A stretch of DNA of 26,704 nucleotides from DATAVB01 sp040414495 (GTDB taxonomy: Bacteria; Actinomycetota; Actinomycetes; Mycobacteriales; QHCD01), in the NCBI GenBank assembly GCA_040414495.1, contig JBEDUI010000076.1, positions 1 to 26,704 on the forward strand. The letters run 5' to 3'. Under the pieces are notes generated by a model that worked only from the letters and a program-made list of their open reading frames with translations, was not told the origin of the DNA and ran no database searches. Of the stretch, positions 22,594 through 26,704 are shown piece by piece (the first letter of the stretch is position 1; every line of letters begins with the position of its first letter). The position numbers and the translations under genes were made by a program.

Positions 22594-22644
22594 TTGACAA
22601 CACTTCTTTCGAAGCATACGTTTCGAAGCATGTCTTTCGAAGAG
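22594..22644 (+). promoter_or_regulatory. Leaderless promoter with triple TTTCGAAG operator for the ArsR-MFS unit
   Basis: TTGACA (22594-22599), 17 bp, then TACGTT (22617-22622) is a near-ideal housekeeping promoter. Its expected start point is at or 1 nt before ATG 22630, so the mRNA should be leaderless. Three copies of TTTCGAAG(CAT) lie at 22607, 22621 and 22635, exactly 14 bp apart, covering spacer, -10, start codon and first codons. TTCGAA is itself palindromic. This looks like an autoregulatory operator for the adjacent ArsR-type repressor. Confidence 0.75.
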
Positions 22645-23214
22645 TCGCGGCAGCGTGAGCTGACCGATGCCCGCGTCATGCGGGCGATGGCGCATCCGCT
22701 CCGGCTCCAGATCCTGGAGCTGCTCCAGTCCGTAGGGCCGATGACCGCCACCCAGCTGTCCGAGCGGCTGGGGGAGAGCCCGGCCAACTGTTCATTCCAT
22801 CTGCGCACCCTGGCCAAGTACGGCTTCGTCGAGGAAGCGCCGGGCGGGACCGGCCGGCAGCGGCCGTGGCAGCGCGTACCCCAGACGGTGTCGGTCAAGA
22901 AGGCAGACCTGGAACCGGAGGCCAACGTCGCGCTGCAGGCGTTGGATCGCGTACTGCGGGAACGCGAGGCGGCCCAGATCGACCGGTGGGTCGCGACCCA
23001 GGCGACGTATCCCAAGCTGTGGCAGCAGTCCTGGTTCTCCCGCATGGGGATCAGCCGGCTGACCGCCGACGAATTACGCGAGGTCGGCGACAAGCTCGAA
23101 CAGATGCTGGAGCCGTACTACGAACGCGATGCCGCGGGCAAAGCGCCGGAGGATGCGCTGCCGGTGTGGCTGAGCGCCTACGGTTTCCCGGTCGCACCCG
23201 AACGGGGTCAGTGA
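22630..23214 (+). CDS. ArsR-family winged-helix transcriptional regulator
   Basis: 194 residues from ATG 22630. There is no Shine-Dalgarno, consistent with a leaderless message. The in-frame TTG at 22594 is the promoter -35, so it is not a start. The winged helix-turn-helix occupies about 12-82: ARVMRAMAHPLRLQILELLQ, MTATQLSERLGESPANCSFHLRTLAKYGFVEE (recognition helix NCSFHLRTLAKYG). The C-terminal part (about 85-194) is helical and Trp-rich (WVATQATYPKLWQQSWF), a likely dimerisation and effector domain. No metal-binding Cys pair of the classical ArsR type is evident, so a small-molecule ligand is more likely. It is 1 nt from the MFS gene and most likely represses itself and that exporter. 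Confidence 0.88.
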   Translation: MSFEESRQRELTDARVMRAMAHPLRLQILELLQSVGPMTATQLSERLGESPANCSFHLRTLAKYGFVEEAPGGTGRQRPWQRVPQTVSVKKADLEPEANVALQALDRVLREREAAQIDRWVATQATYPKLWQQSWFSRMGISRLTADELREVGDKLEQMLEPYYERDAAGKAPEDALPVWLSAYGFPVAPERGQ

Positions 23215-23215
23215 G

Positions 23216-24442
23216 ATGGCCCGCCGCGACCTGCGGCTGGCGTTGGCCGGTCGGACCGTGTCGATGGTCGGCGACCAGGCGCTGTGGCTGGCGATGGGCA
23301 TCTGGGCCAAGCAGCTGACCGGCAGCAATGCCGCGGCGGGCATGGTGTTCTTCTTCTATGGCGTGCCGACGCTGTTCGCGCCGCTGTCCGGGATGTTGGT
23401 CGACCGAGTCCGGCGGCGTCCGCTGCTGGTGACCACCGAAGCGCTGCTGGGCGGCTTCGTACTGCTGCTGCTTCTGGTGCACGGCCGCGACCAACTGTGG
23501 CTGATCTATCTGGTGACGTTCGGGTACGGCGCGGCCGGCACGATCACGGCGTCGGCACGATCGGCGCTGTTCCGGGTGATGATCGAGGACCCGGACGAGC
23601 TGGCCCGACTGAACGGCTTCCTGCAGACCGTCCAGGAAGGACTGCGGCTGCTGGCACCGTTGCTCGGGGCGGGACTGTTCGCTTGGCTTGGCGGGTCGGC
23701 GGTCGCGGTGCTCGACTCGGCTACGTTCGCCCTCGTCGTGGCGGCGTTCCTGGCCGTTCGGGTCCGGGAGCCAGCGCCGGAACTGGCCGCCAGTCATTGG
23801 CGGGACGAGGTTCTGGCCGGGGCGCGGCAGGTCTGGCGGACGGTCGACCTGCGCCGGATGACGATCGCGTTGAGTGTGGCGTTGCTGGTGCTCGGGTTCT
23901 GTCAGACCGTGGTCTTCGCCGTGGTCGACCAGGGCCTACACCGCGCACCGTCCTTTGTGGGCGTACTGGAGGCGGCGATCGGGCTCGGCGCGGTCGGCGG
24001 CGGAGTGGCAGCGGCGCGGGCGATCCGGCGGTGGGGCGAGGTCCGGGTCATGTCGGCCGGGCTGATGGCGATCGGCGTCGGGGCCGTGCCACTGGTGGTG
24101 CCGCATGCCCCGGCGGTGCTGGCCGGTCTGGTCGTGGTCGGCGCCGGTCTGCCGCCGACGTTGGTCGCGCTGTTCACCTGCCTGCAGCGGCGTACCCCGC
24201 TCGGCCTGCAGGGCCGGACGTTCTCCGCGGTCGACATGATGATCAGCCCGACCCAGACCGTTTCCATCGCGGTCGGCGCCGCGCTGTCGGCCGTGATCGA
24301 CTACCGGATCCTGGTCGCGATGATGGCGTTAGTGGTGTTTGCCAGCGGTCTGGGCCTACTGTCGCGCGTGTTGTCGGCACGGCCGGAATCGGACAGTACG
24401 TCAGGAATGCCGGATGCGGTCCGTACTCATATTCCGGCATAA
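23216..24442 (+). CDS. MFS transporter, probable drug/metabolite exporter
   Basis: 408 residues. ATG 23216 lies 1 nt after the regulator stop (TGAGATG), so translation is coupled. About 11-12 transmembrane helices are seen, with the MFS loop 2-3 motif variant SGMLVDRVRRRPLLV (between helices 2 and 3) and FGYGAAGTITASARSALFRVMI, DPDELARLNGFLQTVQEGLRLLAPLLGAGLF in helices 4-5. This helix-5 pattern is typical of the macrolide-efflux (MefA/DHA3-like) subfamily of exporters. Substrate is not deducible. An 8-bp inverted repeat (ATGCCGGA 24407 / TCCGGCAT 24433) overlaps the stop and may help terminate. Confidence 0.9.
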   Translation: MARRDLRLALAGRTVSMVGDQALWLAMGIWAKQLTGSNAAAGMVFFFYGVPTLFAPLSGMLVDRVRRRPLLVTTEALLGGFVLLLLLVHGRDQLWLIYLVTFGYGAAGTITASARSALFRVMIEDPDELARLNGFLQTVQEGLRLLAPLLGAGLFAWLGGSAVAVLDSATFALVVAAFLAVRVREPAPELAASHWRDEVLAGARQVWRTVDLRRMTIALSVALLVLGFCQTVVFAVVDQGLHRAPSFVGVLEAAIGLGAVGGGVAAARAIRRWGEVRVMSAGLMAIGVGAVPLVVPHAPAVLAGLVVVGAGLPPTLVALFTCLQRRTPLGLQGRTFSAVDMMISPTQTVSIAVGAALSAVIDYRILVAMMALVVFASGLGLLSRVLSARPESDSTSGMPDAVRTHIPA

Positions 24443-24645
24443 GGGTGCCATGCAGTAACGCTTCGCACACGTACGGACGTAGGGGGTGAATTGTTCCGCC
24501 AGGTCGTGTACCTTCCGCCTCGGTCGAAGTTGAGCGTTCGGGTACGAAACACCGCGTCGGCATGGGCGTGTAGTAGTGCGGGACCAGCGACGATGACCCT
24601 GGCTCCGCAAGGTGTGGGGCCTGCTACAGCTCAGTGGGAGTAGAC
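24443..24645 (+). other. Leader region of the cold-shock gene
   Basis: A gap of 203 bp with no coding ORF of note. A long untranslated leader is usual for cold-shock mRNAs. CTACAGCTCAGTGGGAGTAGA (about 24623-24643) resembles a tRNA D-arm but no anticodon or T-arm follows. GTGGGAG (24634-24640) is the ribosome site for GTG 24646. Confidence 0.35.
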
Positions 24646-24849
24646 GTGGCACAAGGCACGGTCAAATGGTTCAACGCCGAGAAGGGTTACGGCTTCATCG
24701 CGGTCGACGGTGGCCAGGACGTGTTCGTCCACTACTCGTCGATCCAGGCCGAGGGTTATCGCAGCCTCGACGAGGGCCAGCGGGTGGAATTCGAGGTTGC
24801 CCAGGGCACCAAAGGTCCGCAGGCCGACCAGGTCCGCGTCGTCGGCTGA
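24646..24849 (+). CDS. cspA: Cold-shock domain protein
   Basis: 67 residues from GTG 24646 (MAQGTVKWFNAEKGYGFI), with GTGGGAG 5 nt upstream; in-frame GTG 24634 would add four residues. It is a single OB-fold cold-shock domain. RNP1 is KGYGFIAV, RNP2 is DVFVHYSSI, and aromatic residues Trp and Phe in VKWFN stack on single-stranded nucleic acid. The length is standard for CspA proteins. It acts as an RNA chaperone and melts secondary structure. It is monocistronic, with a strong terminator after it, and lies between thrC and groEL as in the Streptomyces layout I recall (SCO4293-4296 region). Confidence 0.96.
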   Translation: MAQGTVKWFNAEKGYGFIAVDGGQDVFVHYSSIQAEGYRSLDEGQRVEFEVAQGTKGPQADQVRVVG

Positions 24850-24913
24850 CGCGGCCACTTATGGCCTGTCGGGAGTTGACCCGACTCAACGGCTCGACTC
24901 ACAAGAACCGTAG

Positions 24914-24957
24914 CTAGACCCGGTCCCGGATTTGGGGCCGGGTCTAGTCGTCTTTTA
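24914..24957 (+). terminator. Intrinsic terminator of the cold-shock gene
   Basis: CTAGACCCGGTCCC (24914-24927) pairs with GGGGCCGGGTCTAG (24934-24947), 14 pairs including one G-T wobble, around a 6-nt loop. The downstream TCGTCTTTTA tract is T-rich. Confidence 0.85.
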
Positions 24958-25032
24958 TCGGCCGCTTTTCAGGCTCTCGCGCCCGGTTCTGTCACTGCCT
25001 CCGGTGACGGCTGCCCGGACGCGCCCGGGACC

Positions 25033-25059
25033 GCTTGCACTCGGATAGGTCGAGTGCTA
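25033..25059 (+). promoter_or_regulatory. CIRCE element 1 (HrcA operator), overlapping a promoter
   Basis: CTTGCACTC, 9-nt spacer, GAGTGCTAG. The consensus is TTAGCACTC-N9-GAGTGCTAA; the inner GCACTC/GAGTGC arms match exactly. TTGCAC (25034-25039) and TAGACA (25057-25062) with 17 bp between them form a probable core promoter under the operator. Confidence 0.85.
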
Positions 25060-25066
25060 GACATGA

Positions 25067-25093
25067 GCTGGCACTCTCAGATACTGAGTGCTA
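25067..25093 (+). promoter_or_regulatory. CIRCE element 2 (HrcA operator)
   Basis: CTGGCACTC, 9-nt spacer, GAGTGCTAA. The right arm matches the consensus perfectly. It begins 34 bp after the first element. TGGCAC (25068-25073) and TAAGCA (25091-25096) are also 17 bp apart, so a second, weaker promoter-operator unit is possible. The remaining groEL leader to 25211 contains the palindrome CCCGGATCCGGG (25119-25130). Confidence 0.9.
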
Positions 25094-25211
25094 AGCAAAT
25101 CAGGTCGGGCAGGTGAGATCCCGGATCCGGGGTCGTCCGTCGCGGGCATCGCGTCCGGCTCCCACAACATAAGGTCTGATCAGGCCGAACATCATCGGAG
25201 GCAAGCACCGT

Positions 25212-26704
<1,493 letters not shown>

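Noticed and set aside
22594..22629. TTG 22594 as start of the ArsR regulator
   Set aside because: It is the -35 hexamer TTGACA of a well-spaced promoter; ATG 22630 gives the normal family N-terminus.
24612..24650. tRNA-like D-arm (AGCTCAGTGGGAGTAGA) in the cold-shock leader
   Set aside because: No anticodon arm, T-loop or acceptor stem follows; the sequence runs directly into the cold-shock coding region.

Overview
The window is high-GC DNA from an actinomycete, probably a mycelial or soil-type lineage. The evidence is GTG starts and GC-rich third codon positions, a mycothiol-dependent DinB-family protein, menaquinone biosynthesis (menB), a DUF3263/LytR_C gene pair, a groEL preceded by CIRCE operators, and the order thrC - cold-shock gene - groEL, which I recall from Streptomyces. 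No transposase, integrase, relaxase, rRNA or convincing tRNA is visible.

Region 1 (1-9017) is one long plus-strand operon for an envelope-spanning machine resembling a type IV secretion or conjugation system. In order it holds: a TrbL/VirB6-like polytopic protein with a long disordered tail (cut by the left edge); a six-helix protein with a NERD-like cytosolic domain; a bitopic protein with a possible NTF2-like domain; a two-domain wall hydrolase (lytic transglycosylase plus NlpC/P60); a tail-anchored protein; a three-helix protein; a MinD/ParA-like ATPase with a Trp/Gln-rich tail whose core resembles ESX-associated MinD proteins; an unlisted-size 42-codon ORF; and a Cys/His-motif membrane protein. 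Genes are tightly packed (ATGA overlaps, 3-50 bp gaps), and two tiny relay ORFs sit at junctions.

Region 2 (9020-11817) is housekeeping: a mycothiol/DinB-family protein, a small four-helix membrane protein behind a perfect 18-bp palindrome, a bidirectional terminator, a GNAT acetyltransferase, and menB.

Region 3 (11818-16177) makes cell-surface products: a secreted S53 serine-carboxyl protease behind a palindrome-rich promoter region, an L,D-transpeptidase, and a secreted Thr/Ser/Pro-rich protein that ends exactly at LPVTG. Strong T-less hairpins separate or close these units.

Region 4 (16285-22199) carries glutamate dehydrogenase, the DUF3263-LytR_C pair, a small P-loop kinase on the minus strand, a SAM-I riboswitch directly upstream of threonine synthase, and a polytopic membrane protein.

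Region 5 (22200-26704) begins with about 400 bp of non-coding DNA holding a tandem repeat and a long inverted repeat. It continues with an ArsR-type regulator and MFS exporter, apparently leaderless and behind a three-copy 14-bp-period operator. It ends with a cold-shock protein and its terminator, then groEL with two tandem CIRCE elements; groEL runs off the right edge.
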